Origin: JAPOUP01 sp965201085
GTDB lineage: Bacteria > Pseudomonadota > Alphaproteobacteria > Rhodobacterales > Rhodobacteraceae
DNA: 64,000 bases
Reading direction: 5' to 3'
Assembly (NCBI GenBank): GCA_965201085.1
Contig: CBDAVS010000025.1
Location: 682,001-746,000 of the forward strand
Shown here: one piece after another, positions 27,476-36,557 of the stretch
Numbering within the stretch: the first letter of the stretch is position 1
How the letters are laid out: each line of letters starts with the position of its first letter
The notes under the pieces: model-generated
The model's database searches: none
Seen by the model: only the letters and a program-made list of their open reading frames with translations
Told to the model about the DNA's origin: nothing
Made by a program: the position numbers and the translations under genes

Positions 27476-29446
27476 TTGCCGAAAACGACTGGTCAGGAGG
27501 CCGAACTCACTTCCATTCCAGGATTATTGGCGCGAAACGCGAGGGATTTCGGTGCGAAACCCGCCTATCGCGAAAAGGAATTCGGGATATGGCAGACCTG
27601 GACATGGAATGAGGCGGCGGACAAAATCCGTGCCATCGCGCTCGGATTACTCAATCTCGGTATCGAACGGGGCGATCATATCGCACTCATCGGCCGCAAC
27701 CGCCCCGAGCATTATATGGCGATGGTGGCGGCGCAGATGGTGCGGGCCGTACCGGTGCCGCTATATCAGGACGCGGTGGCCGAGGAGATGACCTATGTGC
27801 TGGACCATAGCGGAGCCAGACTCGTGGTCTGCGGAGACCAGGAGCAGGTGGACAAGGTCATCGAGGTACAGGAGCGGGTCAAACATATCGAGCATGTCAT
27901 CTACAACGACCGACGCGGAATGCGGAAATACGACCATTCCCGTCTGAACGCGCTCTCGGATATAATCGCCGAAGGCCGCGGCAGCCATCATCGATTCGAT
28001 GGCGAGTTGGACGACCGTATTTCCGAACTGAGTGCAGACGACACCTGCGTCATGCTCTATACATCGGGCACGACCGGAAAGCCCAAGGGCGTCGTTCTCT
28101 CGAACCGGAACATAATCGAGGCGTCCAGATCCTCTTCGGAATTCGATCGGTTGCGTCAGGATGAGCAGATACTGGCCTATCTACCGATGGCCTGGGTGGG
28201 GGATTTCATATTTTCGGTCGGTCAGGCCTATTGGAACGGTTTCTGCGTGAACTGCCCCGAGCGGGCCGGAACGATGCACGAAAACCTGCATGAGATCGGA
28301 CCAACGTATTTTTTCGCGCCACCAAGGTATTTCGAGGAACGCATCACAGCCATGACAATTCGCATGGAAGATGCGGGTCGCCTGAAGCGATGGCTTTACG
28401 ACACGTTCATGGCTCTTGCCCGGGAGGTTGGACCGAAGCTACTCGACGGAGAGCAAGTTGAAACCTGGAAACGGTTCAGATACTGGCTGGGCGACATCCT
28501 GATCTATGGCCCGGTCCGAAGCCGAGAGGGCATGACAAACGTACGCGTTGCCTATACCGCCGGTGAGGCGATCGGATCGGAAATTTTCGTATTCTGGAGA
28601 TCGCTCGGAATCAATCTCAAGCAGCTCTACGGACAGACGGAAGCGGGCGTATTCATCACCCAGCAGCCTGACAGCGAGGTGCGCGCGGACACGGTGGGCA
28701 TTCCGTCGCCAGGCGTCGAAATCAGGATCAGTGACAGCGGCGAAGTGCTTTATCGCTCGCCCAGTACATTCGTTGAATACTTCATGAATCCCGAGGCGAC
28801 CGCCAAAACCAAAAACCCCGACGGCTGGGTCGCCACCGGCGACGCCGGGTTCATCGAGGAGGCGACGGGACATCTCCGCATCATCGATCGGGCGAAGGAT
28901 GTCGCACGAATGTCCGGCGGAGAGATGTTCGCTCCGAAATACGTTGAAAACAAACTTAAATTCTATCCAAACATTCTGGAAGCCGTTGTATTCGGCGCCG
29001 CACGCGACCGTTGCTGCGCTTTCGTCAACATCGACCTAACGGCCGTCGGCAGTTGGGCCGAACGCAATGGCATCGCTTATGCCTCTTACCAGGAGCTTGC
29101 GGGACATCCGAAGGTTTACGCGATGGTGCAAAGCCATATCGAGGAGGTCAACCGATCGATCGCGCAGGATGAGATGCTGTCCGGATGCCAGATCCATAGA
29201 TTCCTGATACTGCACAAGGAACTTGACGCGGATGACGGAGAGCTTACCCGAACCAGAAAGGTGCGCCGCGCCATAATCGGCGAAAAATACGGTGATCTGG
29301 TGGATGCGCTCTATGACGGTTCCCACGAAATCCACACGGAAACCGAAGTCACCTATGAAGACGGTCGCAAAGGCAGTATAGCGGCAACCCTGGAAATTCG
29401 GGATGCTTCCGTTTTCGCGATAAGGCTTCATAAGGCGGCGGCGTGA
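27476..29446 (+). CDS. Long-chain acyl-CoA synthetase-like AMP-binding ligase
   Basis: 656 aa ANL-superfamily enzyme that activates a carboxylic acid via an acyl-AMP to its CoA thioester. Motifs: MLYTSGTTGKPKGVVLSN (P-loop), LKQLYGQTEAGVFITQ (A5), GWVATGDAGFIEE and IIDRAKDVARMSGGEMFAP (hinge). Start is probably TTG 27476, preceded by a strong GGAGGAGG ending about 5 bases before; no ATG lies near. It heads a plus-strand run with livG, livH and livM. Such ligase-plus-Liv clusters are common in alphaproteobacteria and are thought to import and activate aromatic or fatty acids rather than amino acids. Confidence 0.88.
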   Translation: MPKTTGQEAELTSIPGLLARNARDFGAKPAYREKEFGIWQTWTWNEAADKIRAIALGLLNLGIERGDHIALIGRNRPEHYMAMVAAQMVRAVPVPLYQDAVAEEMTYVLDHSGARLVVCGDQEQVDKVIEVQERVKHIEHVIYNDRRGMRKYDHSRLNALSDIIAEGRGSHHRFDGELDDRISELSADDTCVMLYTSGTTGKPKGVVLSNRNIIEASRSSSEFDRLRQDEQILAYLPMAWVGDFIFSVGQAYWNGFCVNCPERAGTMHENLHEIGPTYFFAPPRYFEERITAMTIRMEDAGRLKRWLYDTFMALAREVGPKLLDGEQVETWKRFRYWLGDILIYGPVRSREGMTNVRVAYTAGEAIGSEIFVFWRSLGINLKQLYGQTEAGVFITQQPDSEVRADTVGIPSPGVEIRISDSGEVLYRSPSTFVEYFMNPEATAKTKNPDGWVATGDAGFIEEATGHLRIIDRAKDVARMSGGEMFAPKYVENKLKFYPNILEAVVFGAARDRCCAFVNIDLTAVGSWAERNGIAYASYQELAGHPKVYAMVQSHIEEVNRSIAQDEMLSGCQIHRFLILHKELDADDGELTRTRKVRRAIIGEKYGDLVDALYDGSHEIHTETEVTYEDGRKGSIAATLEIRDASVFAIRLHKAAA

Positions 29447-29535
29447 TTCCGTGACCGCGACGCGGCGACGCTTTGTCCATGCGGCGGGCGGAAGCCACGA
29501 CGAAGTGAAGGAATTGGGAGCGAGAGGCGAAGCCT

Positions 29536-30354
29536 ATGCCCGAAGCCCATGAAAACCATGTGACGGACGACGGACGAACCATCGGCGGTGTGTTGATGGA
29601 GATGAAAGACATAACCCTGAAATTCGGCGGCATCACAGCGATCAACGAGCTGTCCTTCGATATCCGGGAAGGGGAAATCCGCGCGATCATCGGCCCGAAC
29701 GGAGCCGGCAAATCATCGATGATAAACGTTATTTCGGGCTTCTATCATCCGCAGAAAGGATCGGTCTGGTTTCGAGGGGAACGCCGACCAACGCTCAAGC
29801 CATATCAGGTCGCGCGGCAGGGGGTCGCGCGAACTTTTCAGAACATCGCCCTGTTCGAAGGCATGACTGTCCTCGACAACGTGATGACGGGTCGGCTGAC
29901 CCACATGAAAGCCGGAATGGTCGCACAGGCGATCTGGCGCGGACGGGCGGAGCGGGAAGAGGTCCGGAACCGGGAAAGGATCGAGAGGATCATCGACTTT
30001 CTGGAAATCCAGCATATCCGCAAGACGCCGGTCGGGCGTCTGCCATACGGTTTGAAGAAGCGGGTGGAACTCGCCCGCGCACTGGCGGCGGAGCCGAAAC
30101 TGCTGCTACTGGATGAACCCACCGCCGGCATGAATGTCGAAGAGAAAGAGGATATGAGCCGGTTCATACTTGACGTTAACGACGAGTTCGGAATGACAAT
30201 CGCTCTCATCGAACATGATATGGGCGTGGTTATGGATCTATCCGACCGAATAATGGTGATGGACTACGGTAGGAAAATCGGAGACGGCACGCCTAAAGAG
30301 GTGCGCGGTAACCAGGATGTAATAGACGCATATCTCGGGGTTTCCCATGACTGA
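29536..30354 (+). CDS. livG: ABC transporter ATPase, LivG type
   Basis: 272 aa. Walker A IIGPNGAGKSSMIN, Q-loop region VARTFQNIALFEGMTVLDN, signature LPYGLKKRVELARALAAEP (LPYG instead of LSGGQ, as in many LivG proteins), Walker B LLLLDEPTAGM, switch His in IEHDMGVVMD. C-terminal GTPKEVRGNQDVIDAYLG is the LivG-specific tail. It energises import through LivHM. Located 89 bp after the ligase gene and 47 bp before livH. The N-terminal ~18 residues before the ABC fold are an extension. Confidence 0.93.
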   Translation: MPEAHENHVTDDGRTIGGVLMEMKDITLKFGGITAINELSFDIREGEIRAIIGPNGAGKSSMINVISGFYHPQKGSVWFRGERRPTLKPYQVARQGVARTFQNIALFEGMTVLDNVMTGRLTHMKAGMVAQAIWRGRAEREEVRNRERIERIIDFLEIQHIRKTPVGRLPYGLKKRVELARALAAEPKLLLLDEPTAGMNVEEKEDMSRFILDVNDEFGMTIALIEHDMGVVMDLSDRIMVMDYGRKIGDGTPKEVRGNQDVIDAYLGVSHD

Positions 30355-30401
30355 TCGAATGTCCGACGGCACCTGGCCCCAAAATCCCGGATCGAGATGA
30401 T

Positions 30402-31391
30402 ATGATGCCTCAACAGCTTCTATTCGCATTTGAGGTAACCCTGAACGGTCTCATGGCCGGTGTGCTGTACGCCCTTGTGGCGCTGGGCTTCGTCCTGATT
30501 TACAAGGCTTCAGGTATTTTCAACTACGCCCAGGGCGTCATGGCGCTCTTCGCCGCATTGACACTGGTCGGTATAATGAACGGCGAGATCCCCTTCGGAC
30601 ATCTGATCAACGCCGTGTTCGGATCGGATGTCCATCATTTCGGCTGGCATGTACCGGCAATTCCCGCAATCGCGCTTACGATCTTGATCATGGTGGCCTT
30701 CGCATGGGCGGTCAATCAACTGGTACTGCGGCATCTCGTGAACCAGGAACCGATCATCCTTTTCATGGCGTCTATCGGTCTTGCCTATTTTCTCGAAGGC
30801 TTCGGCGATCTGATGTGGGGCAGTGATATCAAGAAACTTGATGTCGGCATCCCCCAGGGCATCAATCTCTGGATCGACACGGTGACTTTCGAGCGGTTCG
30901 GTTACGGTTTCTTTATCGACAACCTTGACATAGTGGCGACCGCGACCGCGGTTCTACTGGTCACCGTTCTCATTCTTTTCTCGCAGCACACAAAGCAGGG
31001 GCGGGCGCTTCGGGCGGTTGCGGATGACCATCAGGCGGCGATGTCTGTCGGAATATCGCTCAAATTCATCTGGGTGCTTGTCTGGTCGGTCGCCGGCTTC
31101 GTCGCTTTGGTCGCCGGCATGATGTGGGGCGCGAAATCAGGTGTCCAGTTCTCGCTGTCACTGATCGCGCTTAAGGCTCTGCCGGTCCTTATGCTCGGTG
31201 GCTTCACCTCCATCCCTGGGGCGATCATCGGTGGGCTGATCATCGGCATGGGTGAGAAGCTGTTCGAATTCGCGGTCGGTCCTCTGATCGGCGGTGCGAC
31301 GGAGAACTGGTTCGCATATGTGTTAGCCCTTATATTCCTGGTGTTCCGGCCTCAGGGCCTGTTCGGTGAAAAACTGATCGAGAGGGTGTGA
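30402..31391 (+). CDS. livH: Branched-chain/HAAT ABC transporter permease, LivH type
   Basis: 329 aa with about eight hydrophobic segments. N-terminal LNGLMAGVLYALVALGFVLI followed by YKASGIFNYAQGVMALFAAL is the LivH signature. The EAA-like cytoplasmic loop lies at AVADDHQAAMSVGISLKFIW, and GGFTSIPGAIIGGLIIGMGE closes the family motif. It forms the membrane channel with LivM. A ~280-bp gap to livM carries no recognisable gene. Slightly longer than the E. coli protein (308 aa). Confidence 0.92.
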   Translation: MMPQQLLFAFEVTLNGLMAGVLYALVALGFVLIYKASGIFNYAQGVMALFAALTLVGIMNGEIPFGHLINAVFGSDVHHFGWHVPAIPAIALTILIMVAFAWAVNQLVLRHLVNQEPIILFMASIGLAYFLEGFGDLMWGSDIKKLDVGIPQGINLWIDTVTFERFGYGFFIDNLDIVATATAVLLVTVLILFSQHTKQGRALRAVADDHQAAMSVGISLKFIWVLVWSVAGFVALVAGMMWGAKSGVQFSLSLIALKALPVLMLGGFTSIPGAIIGGLIIGMGEKLFEFAVGPLIGGATENWFAYVLALIFLVFRPQGLFGEKLIERV

Positions 31392-31672
31392 ACGGTGGAT
31401 TACCGCACCGGTACCTCCATTGGATCAAGGCCCGCCGACATTGTGCCTGCTCTGCGCTCCAGAGGGATGGTGCGGGTTTCCGCCCGGTTTCGCAAAGCCT
31501 TGGGACGTACAGAGTTCGACCTCACACGAACCTGTGGGCCGGGTGAGACTGTCGTATGTCGGAACCGATCCAAAACCACCCGAAAATCCGATAAAAATAC
31601 CGCGATTCCATCCGGGCCATTCTTTCACCGTATCCGCCCGGACGGTGCGACGACATGAAGGGGACCTGATAG

Positions 31673-32797
31673 ATGCTCTACCGCGAGGCAGGAGACTTCA
31701 AGACCACCTATGTCACTGACGCGCAGACGTTTCCGATCGCGTTTGACCGGTACCGCTATTACCTGGTGCTTGCGATAGCGTTTCTGGGCATTCCTTTCCT
31801 TATCGATGACTATTGGGCGAACGCCGTCCTGCTGCCGTTCCTTATCTACTCCATCGCGGCTATCGGTCTGAACATTCTCACGGGCTATTGCGGACAGGTC
31901 TCGCTCGGCACGGGGGGCTTCATGGCCGTCGGAGCCTATGCCTGTTACAAATTCATGACCGGTCCCGACATTTGGCTGATGGGAGCGGACGGTGAATGGG
32001 TGCGCTATGCGCTTCCTCCGATCAACATATTTTTCTCGGTGATCCTGGCGGGACTCGTGACCGCTTTCGTCGGCACTCTGTTCGGTCTTCCTTCGCTACG
32101 GATCAAGGGATTCTACCTCGCCGTGGCGACGCTCGCGGCGCAGTTCTTTCTTGTCTGGGTCTTCAACAAATGGGAATGGACCTACAATTACTCGGCTTCG
32201 GGTCAGATCAACGCGCCGACACGCGGTGTATTGGGGGTCGAAGTCACGGGGCCGACGGCCTCGGCCTGGGCCGCCTATCTGTTCTGCCTGGTGTTCGTCG
32301 TGGGCGCCGCGTGGTTGGCACGCAATCTCACACGCGGATCCTGCGGAAGGAAATGGATGGCGATCCGGGATATGGATATCGCGGCGGAGATCATCGGCGT
32401 CAATCCGTTGGCGGCGAAGCTTTCCGCGTTCGCGGTCTCCTCGTTTCTCGTCGGCGTTTCGGGTGCCCTGTTCTTCAGCGTCTATTTGGGTGCCGTGGAA
32501 GTGGGCGAGGTATTCGGCATCCAGAAGTCTTTCCTTGTATTGTTCATGATCATCATCGGTGGTTTGGGATCCATATTCGGCAGCTTCGCCGGAGCGGCCT
32601 TTCTGGTACTTGGGCCGGTGTTCCTGAAGAACCTTCTGGTCGGCGCGCTTGGTTGGCCGACAGATGTCGCGGCGCATATCGAGTTCATCCTGATCGGAGC
32701 CCTGATCGTGATTTTCCTCGTGGCGGAACCCCATGGGCTGGCGCAGCTCTGGCGCATCGCGAAGGAAAAACTGAGACTTTGGCCATTCCCGTATTAA
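31673..32797 (+). CDS. livM: Branched-chain/HAAT ABC transporter permease, LivM type
   Basis: 374 aa. LivM hallmarks: AIGLNILTGYCGQVSLGTGG (TM entrance), ALPSLRIKG-like GLPSLRIKGFYLAVATLAAQ, the cytoplasmic RKWMAIRDMDIAAEIIGVNP loop and IIGGLGSIFGSFAGAAFLVL. AAGGGG lies ~15 bases before the ATG. The gene ends 17 bp before an IS5 remnant, so any following binding-protein gene of the original operon is no longer adjacent. Partner of LivH and LivG. Confidence 0.92.
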   Translation: MLYREAGDFKTTYVTDAQTFPIAFDRYRYYLVLAIAFLGIPFLIDDYWANAVLLPFLIYSIAAIGLNILTGYCGQVSLGTGGFMAVGAYACYKFMTGPDIWLMGADGEWVRYALPPINIFFSVILAGLVTAFVGTLFGLPSLRIKGFYLAVATLAAQFFLVWVFNKWEWTYNYSASGQINAPTRGVLGVEVTGPTASAWAAYLFCLVFVVGAAWLARNLTRGSCGRKWMAIRDMDIAAEIIGVNPLAAKLSAFAVSSFLVGVSGALFFSVYLGAVEVGEVFGIQKSFLVLFMIIIGGLGSIFGSFAGAAFLVLGPVFLKNLLVGALGWPTDVAAHIEFILIGALIVIFLVAEPHGLAQLWRIAKEKLRLWPFPY

Positions 32798-32813
32798 GGA
32801 ACAGGCCGTAGGC

Positions 32814-33113
32814 TCAAATCCCGCCGGGGTCGCCGGTCCGGAACTCCAGAAACCGCAGCCAGCTGAAGCGATCTCGAATGAGAAACTCCATCCGCACGTC
32901 GCTCGGGTTGTGCATCGAGGCCAAGACCAGGATCCTGAACATCGTCACCCAGTCATAAGGCGGACGGCCACCCTTGGGTCGGTCGCCATAGCCGAGCGCT
33001 TCAGTCAAAACCGTGTAGAACACCTCGAAATCAACATGACGCTCCAGCCCCTCAAGCGGGCGCTTGTCGTCTGGAACCGCATCATTATGCCGGACGGCAC
33101 ATCTATTACGATC
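32814..33113 (-). pseudogene. IS5-family transposase fragment
   Basis: Minus-strand frame with DDKRPLEGLERHVDFEVFYT, LGYGDRPKGGRPPYDWVTMF and RILVLASMHNPSDVRMEFLI then RDRFSWLRFLEF: the N-terminal domain of an IS5-family transposase of the PPYDPVxMFKILVLQ type. It stops shortly after this domain, at the livM side, so the catalytic core is gone. Its other end abuts the terminal repeat of an IS30 copy at 33114. It is a truncated relic; the neighbouring IS30 may have inserted into or deleted part of it. Confidence 0.8.
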
Positions 33114-34321
33114 CCCCCGTTCCGCTCTGAAGTGCGACACCGTTGATGGTGGGAAGCCGCGTTTCGGGTGCGGCATCCTGCGAACCGGCCGGATAACGGC
33201 GACAGTCCCTGTGCGCAGGATAGGAGGGTGTCATGCCCGAGGGCTACCGTCATCTGACCTTCGACGGAAGATGCCGGATATACGCGACGGGGAAAGGCGG
33301 GCTTTCGAACGGGGCCATCGCCGGGCGGCCGGGCCGCCATCCGGCCACCATATCGCGGGAGATCCGACGCAACGGCGGCGGGCGGGGATACCGGCAGGGA
33401 CAGGCGCGGAGGAAGGCCACCGGGCGCCGGAGCGGGGCCTCTTCGGTCCCGGGGAAGCTGACGGAGGAGCGCCGGGTGAAGGTCGTGGCGAAGCCGGGGA
33501 GGGCTGGAGCCCGGAGCGGGTCCCGGGGCGTCTCCGGCTGGAGGACCCCGGCATGGTCGGCCGTCAGCGGATATACGACCTCGTACGCGCGGACCGCGGG
33601 GACGGAGGAACGCCTTGCGGGCACCTGCGGCGGCGGGGAAAGGAACCGGACCGGCAGGGTGGCCGCCACGCGGGCCGGGGTCATGTCCCGGGCCGGAGGG
33701 ACATCCCGGAGCGCCCGGAAGAGGGCGGGACGAAGGCGGGGACCGGCGACCGGGAAGCGGACACGGTGATCGGCGGGGGACACGGCGGTGCGGTGGTGTC
33801 GCCCGTTGACGGATGCCCGGAATTCACGCCTGTCCGACGGGTTGACGGAAAGAGGGCGGAGGCGGCCGGCGAGGCGATGACCGACCTTCTCAAGGGGCTC
33901 GGCGCCAGGGTCCACACGGTCACGGCGGACAACGGCAGGGAGTTCGCGGGGCACGCGAAGGTGGCGAAGGCGCCGGCGGCCGACTTCCTCCTCCCGACGT
34001 CCCACCACTCGTGGGAGCGGGGCCTGAACGGGCACACCGACGGGCCGCCGCCCCGGTACCTGCCGAAGGGGACCGACCTGCGGCAGGTACCGGACGCCCG
34101 CGTGAAGCGGGTCCAGGACATCCTGAACGCGCGCCCCCGCAAGGCACCCGGCCACCTGACGCCGGCGGAGGCTTTCGCGCGGGCGCGGCCTCCCTGAGGC
34201 GCTTCGCCCCGTCGGCCGACGGCGGAGAGGGAATTCCGCAGGCGCGCCCGCCCGGTTTCGGTCGGGCCACCCCCCTCGCTCCGGAGACGGGCCGGTGTTG
34301 CACTTCGGACTGGAAGTGGGG
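33114..34321 (+). mobile_element. IS30-family element, copy A (degenerate)
   Basis: Bounded by imperfect inverted repeats: left CCCCCGTTCCGCTCTGAAG, right (read inward on the other strand) CCCCACTTCCAGTCCGAAG, both followed by TGC(G/A)ACACCG. About 1.2 kb against ~1.38 kb for copies B and D: ~168 bp of the 3' non-coding part is missing, apparently by recombination between two TCGGGCCAC direct repeats. The flanks (ATC left, CAT right) do not form a target duplication, so one side has been rearranged. Confidence 0.8.
33233..34197 (+). pseudogene. IS30 transposase, frameshifted (copy A)
   Basis: Starts MPEGYRHLTFDGRCRIYA and keeps the HTH part (GLSNGAIAGRPGRHPATISR). At about 33497 a one-base deletion relative to copies B and D (GAAGCCGGGGAGG against GAAGCTGGAGGAGG) shifts the frame. 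The rest reads on in the other frame as READTVIGGGHGG, TADNGREFAGH and SWERGLNGHTDG to the end, DDE residues included. Several substitutions are also present (DGCPEF for DRCSKF). Inactive unless rescued by frameshifting. Confidence 0.85.
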
Positions 34322-34438
34322 GCATTTCATAACGGAAGCACTTCCCATTTATCGGAATTGAAAATACGCCTTGGGACCATCGGCCAATCGGAAATCCAAT
34401 CAAATGGTTTTTGAGCCGAATGGTGGCACGGATACCCG

Positions 34439-34458
34439 AAAGCCAATTTATTGGCTTT
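34439..34458. promoter_or_regulatory. 8-bp perfect inverted repeat upstream of the gntR remnant
   Basis: AAAGCCAA-TTTA-TTGGCTTT within an AT-rich 230-bp stretch between IS30 copy A and the GntR-type gene. It ends in a short T run, so it could be a weak terminator, or an operator for the adjacent regulator. No experimental or comparative support from sequence alone. Confidence 0.3.
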
Positions 34459-34559
34459 TGGCGATATGAAAGCCGGAATGGACGGAGTATGTTGGAAGGA
34501 ACTTGGCAATAGGTGATCTGTGCTGTGGCGCGGCGATCTAACGGGGAGTAAAGGAATAG

Positions 34560-35467
34560 GTGGGGTCAAGCGAACTCTCGAACAGGATTTCCAATCGCCT
34601 TTTGCATGACATTGTAACGGGCACGCTGGTGTGCGGGCAGCACATTAGCGCCCAGCAGGTTGCGGACCGGTATGGGGTGTCCCGGACTCCTGTCAGGGAA
34701 GCGCTCGATGTTCTTGAGACACGCAGCGTCCTGATCCGTCAGGCCAGCAGAGGCTATTTCGTGGCGGAAGAACTTCCCGGGCAATCAGGCATGAACTGGC
34801 AGGAAACGGTCGCAGCGTGGCTGACGATTACCGGACCTTGGCCGACGATTGGCTCACTAACAAAATTCCAGAGAGCGTCACCGAGCAGTTCCTCCGCGAT
34901 AGATACGGCTGGACAAAGGCCAAGGTCGGAGAACTGCTTATCCGTGCCGCCAGAGAGGGTCGGGCTGAACGGAAGGAAGGCTATGGATGGCGTTTCCTGC
35001 AGGTCGCGAAGACACCTGAAGCGTTCGATGAGATCTACCGGTTTCGCCTTGCCATTGAGCCCGTGGCCATGCTGGAGCCATCTTTCGAGCTAAACCGCAA
35101 AGTACTGGATGAACAGCGTCGAATTCAGGAAGTGGTGCTGGGAGCCAACATGGACGCCGTTCCGGGCGAGGCACTCATCAGGAATGGCTCGCTGTTTCAT
35201 GAAGAAATCATCAAACTGTCGGGAAACCCGTTTTCCCATATGGCTCTGCAGCGGGTCAATCGGATGCGGCGGCTTATGGAATGCGGAGCGGAGGTGAACA
35301 GGGAACGTCTCATAGAGCAATGTTCCGAACATCTTTCAATCCTTTCGTTACTTGAGCGTGGGAACATCGTCGATGCCTCATACCGCATGCGACAGCATCT
35401 AAGCGGAGCGCTCAAGCGGAAATCTCCTTTGGCATGGGGATGGGCAGCGGACACTTTAGGCACCTGA
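34560..35467 (+). pseudogene. GntR/FadR-type transcriptional regulator, frameshifted
   Basis: The first frame (from 34560) gives a GntR winged helix: GQHISAQQVADRYGVSRTPV, then REALDVLETRSVLIRQASRGYF. At about 34815 the reading moves to another frame: the first gives QETVAAWL, the second resumes ADDYRTLADDWLTN and carries a second HTH-like part (DRYGWTKAKVGELLIRAARE) and an FCD ligand domain (EIYRFRLAIEPVAMLEPSFE, SLFHEEIIKLSGNPF) to 35467. One indel therefore breaks the gene. FCD regulators respond to organic or sugar acids; it may have controlled the decayed acid-sugar locus at 42.5-45.7 kb, from which IS elements now separate it. Confidence 0.75.
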
Positions 35468-35967
35468 CGGTCGGACCTGGCAGGCCAGCAGGAACTATAG
35501 GCCACGATTGACCGGAGTTGAACGACGGCTATTCTGGCCATCGCCGGTCAACTCGCATTCCCGTGCGATCGGTCGGCTCTGGCCTGGAGATAACCCGCGG
35601 TCGACAGCGACTGATCGACGCCGCGTGTCCTGACGACCGACGGAGCCGAAACCGTAGGTCGGTAACAGAACCCCAGGCCAGATGGATTATGCATGTGGGT
35701 TTGGGAAAATGGCCGAGTTCCGGCAGCGTTTTGATGCGCGGCGGCATAAACGGGCCATCGCTGGCGTCCAGAGACCAATTCGGCCAATGATCCCTTCAGT
35801 CCTGGGTCCACGAAGGAATGAAGCGCCGCCTTTGCCAAGGACGGATGTCTGGCATGCCGAAGACCTGCTCATCAAGCGAGCTTTGCCAGTATCAGAAAAT
35901 CCCAAGCGAAACCGCCCGGGTGGCAGGTAAAGCGATTTGGTGGACCGCACAATGGCGGGAATTCATC
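35468..35967. other. Intergenic between gntR remnant and tRNA-Arg
   Basis: About 500 bp. Short frames exist on both strands (e.g. 35548-35838 minus), but none shows a motif, ribosome-binding site or family look. Nothing I can support. Confidence 0.4.
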
Positions 35968-36044
35968 TGGCGACCCCTGAAGGACTCGAACCCTCAACCT
36001 GCTGATTAGAAGTCAGCCGCTCTATCCAGTTGAGCTAAGGGGCC
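35968..36044 (-). tRNA. tRNA-Arg (anticodon TCT)
   Basis: 77 nt on the minus strand, with an encoded 3' CCA. Acceptor GGCCCCT pairs with AGGGGTC; the D arm contains AGCTCAACTGGATAGAGC; the anticodon stem is GCTGA/TCAGC with loop CTTCTAA (anticodon TCT, reading AGA/AGG). The T arm contains GGTTCGAGTCC. All four stems pair. It lies downstream of the NDUFS4-like gene on the same strand. Confidence 0.95.
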
Positions 36045-36087
36045 GTCGAAGGCATCTGTGCGCCAGCCGCCGCGGAGAATCAAGGTT

Positions 36088-36399
36088 TCAGTGCGTCCAG
36101 GTCTCCCGGCGTTCGGTCGCGAAATTCTCACCGTAGCCGCGTGGACGGATGCTGGGTCTGCGCCGCTTCGGCCCGCTTGTGGTTACCTCGATTCCCTTGG
36201 TACGGGCGTAAGCCTCCGCCGCTTCCCGGTTGGTGAAAGACAGCCTGACCTGGGACTGCGTGTCCGTCGAGCTGGTCCAGCCCATCAGCGGGTCCAGTCC
36301 GCGGGCGTCTCCCACAGTGAATTCAAGTATCCACCGCCGGGTCTCGGCGGCACCGGAGGTCATCGCAGACCTCGCAGGCTGGTAGATTCGAGCGGCCAT
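36088..36399 (-). CDS. ETC complex I subunit, NDUFS4-like
   Basis: 103 aa. MAARIYQPARSAMTSGAAET, then RRWILEFTVGDARGLDPLMGW, then SQVRLSFTNREAAEAYARTKG and the basic tail RRPSIRPRGYGENFATER are typical of the alphaproteobacterial homologue of the mitochondrial complex I 18-kDa subunit NDUFS4. It is an accessory stabilising subunit on the peripheral arm. GGAG lies 9-12 bases upstream of ATG 36399. The left end of the IS1595-family element is only 75 bp upstream of its start, so the native promoter may be displaced. Confidence 0.9.
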   Translation of the reverse strand: MAARIYQPARSAMTSGAAETRRWILEFTVGDARGLDPLMGWTSSTDTQSQVRLSFTNREAAEAYARTKGIEVTTSGPKRRRPSIRPRGYGENFATERRETWTH

Positions 36400-36466
36400 G
36401 GTATTCTCCTGCTCTTCTTTGGGAAATTCGCAGAAATTGGGGTGAGGACGCAAGCCCGAGCGCACC

Positions 36467-36499
36467 TTATTTTTGGGGATTATATACGATAGTGCCCAT
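36467..36499. repeat. Left target duplication and terminal inverted repeat of the IS1595 element
   Basis: TTATTTTT at 36467-36474 followed by the 25-bp inverted repeat at 36475-36499. The partner end is at 40575-40607. The one base difference between the repeats is at position 15 (A against G). Confidence 0.88.
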
Positions 36500-36557
36500 T
36501 TTCTGTTGACTGCCTTATAAGCGGCATATACAATGATGCCCAAGAAAGGAATCAGAC

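Noticed and set aside
32910..33113. Plus-strand frame over the IS5 remnant
   Set aside because: Shadow of the minus-strand transposase fragment.
35968..36044. tRNA-Arg as an integration site for a genomic island
   Set aside because: No duplicated tRNA 3' end and no integrase gene were seen in the window.
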